Below, piece after piece: positions 63,722 to 64,000 of a stretch of DNA of 64,000 nt. Numbering within the stretch: position 1 is the first letter of the stretch; every line of letters starts with the position of its first letter. Below the pieces are notes generated by a model that worked only from the letters and a program-made list of their open reading frames with translations, did no database searches and was not told the DNA's origin. Origin of the DNA: Acetobacter ascendens (GTDB lineage Bacteria > Pseudomonadota > Alphaproteobacteria > Acetobacterales > Acetobacteraceae); the NCBI RefSeq assembly GCF_001766235.1, contig NZ_CP015164.1, positions 1,597,501 to 1,661,500 of the forward strand, in the 5' to 3' direction. A program made the translations under genes and the position numbers.

Positions 63722-64000
63722 GTCATTCCTTTTCGCTCGCCAAGCCAACAGCGCGCGGAGGTTTCCTCAACACGCAGCCGGAAAATTCTTTGGATGCTTA
63801 CATATTAGAGGAATGCTTATAGAGCAAATGTTAGGCATGACCTCATCTTTGCAGCCACACCTCCCATGCAAAAGGTGATTACCTCTTGTATACTGCGCCC
63901 AATAAAAGGCCACAGCAATATATTTATATAGCTCTGGCTGGCAGCAAATGCACCAGCCAGAGTAAATCCGAAAAAACGGATCAGGGCAGGATTTCGGTTT
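63722..64000. other. Intergenic end of window
   Basis: About 280 bp without a gene. It should hold the hpnR promoter. A 10-bp hairpin (CTCTGGCTGG at 63932-63941 with CCAGCCAGAG at 63953-63962) and a short second one (ATCCG and CGGAT around 63966-63979) near the end may be the 3' end of a transcript from beyond the window; neither has a strong T-run. Confidence 0.4.

Overview
The window is a stretch of chromosome from an acetic acid bacterium, most likely an Acetobacter species (Alphaproteobacteria, Acetobacteraceae). This rests on gene content and order: a hopanoid C-3 methylase (HpnR, typical of 3-methylhopanoid makers such as Acetobacter), class II DAHP synthase, pyruvate phosphate dikinase with its regulator, bamD-recN-ligA order, and two IS5-family insertion sequences of the type common in this family. 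Coding density is high. There is no rRNA, CRISPR array, prophage or integron; the only tRNA seen is tRNA-Asn(GTT).

Layout. 1-4.6 kb: end of bamD, then recN and ligA (envelope assembly and DNA repair). 4.9-8.4 kb: ppdK and its bifunctional kinase/phosphorylase regulator. 8.5-10.1 kb: two small secreted proteins of unknown role flanking a YigZ-family gene. 10.4-16.9 kb: class II DAHP synthase; nicotinate phosphoribosyltransferase coupled to a small unknown protein; gltX; nicotinamidase; a Tat-exported HAD-like phosphatase. 16.9-22.6 kb: a copper-resistance island, with a CopA-type P1B ATPase divergent from a His-rich secreted protein, a Tat-exported multicopper oxidase and CopB; a perfect inverted repeat in the divergent promoter is a candidate operator. 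22.7-27.2 kb: miaA-ilvB-ilvH-ilvC on the minus strand. 27.3-35.6 kb: serB, a small membrane protein, an ELM1-like protein, a DEAD-box-type helicase, two glycosyltransferases, an AstE/aspartoacylase-like peptidase and glyA. 35.8-40.1 kb: an APC permease, hemB, and a bpt (aspartate/glutamate leucyltransferase) gene cut in two by an IS5-family element. 40.1-46.3 kb: rpsB-tsf-recO-parC on the minus strand and an upstream Rieske oxygenase. 46.6-54.3 kb: a secreted His/Pro-rich protein, pabB-pabC, dnaE, panC, a RidA protein and tRNA-Asn. 54.5-63.7 kb: an orphan Tat-type substrate-binding protein, two tandem aspartate-type aminotransferases, gluQ with a second IS5-family element 16 bp upstream of its start, an HNH nuclease, a lipoprotein, a CopZ-like chaperone, a chorismate-lyase-like protein and hpnR.

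Most of the window is ordinary core metabolism and information processing. The less ordinary parts are the two IS insertions (one destroys an N-degron pathway gene with a clean 4-bp duplication, the other probably separates gluQ from its promoter), the copper island with its candidate operator, and several genes whose substrates cannot be read from sequence: the Rieske oxygenase, the HAD-like phosphatase with an altered motif I, the orphan substrate-binding protein, and the small secreted proteins. I found no convincing wholly new multi-gene system.
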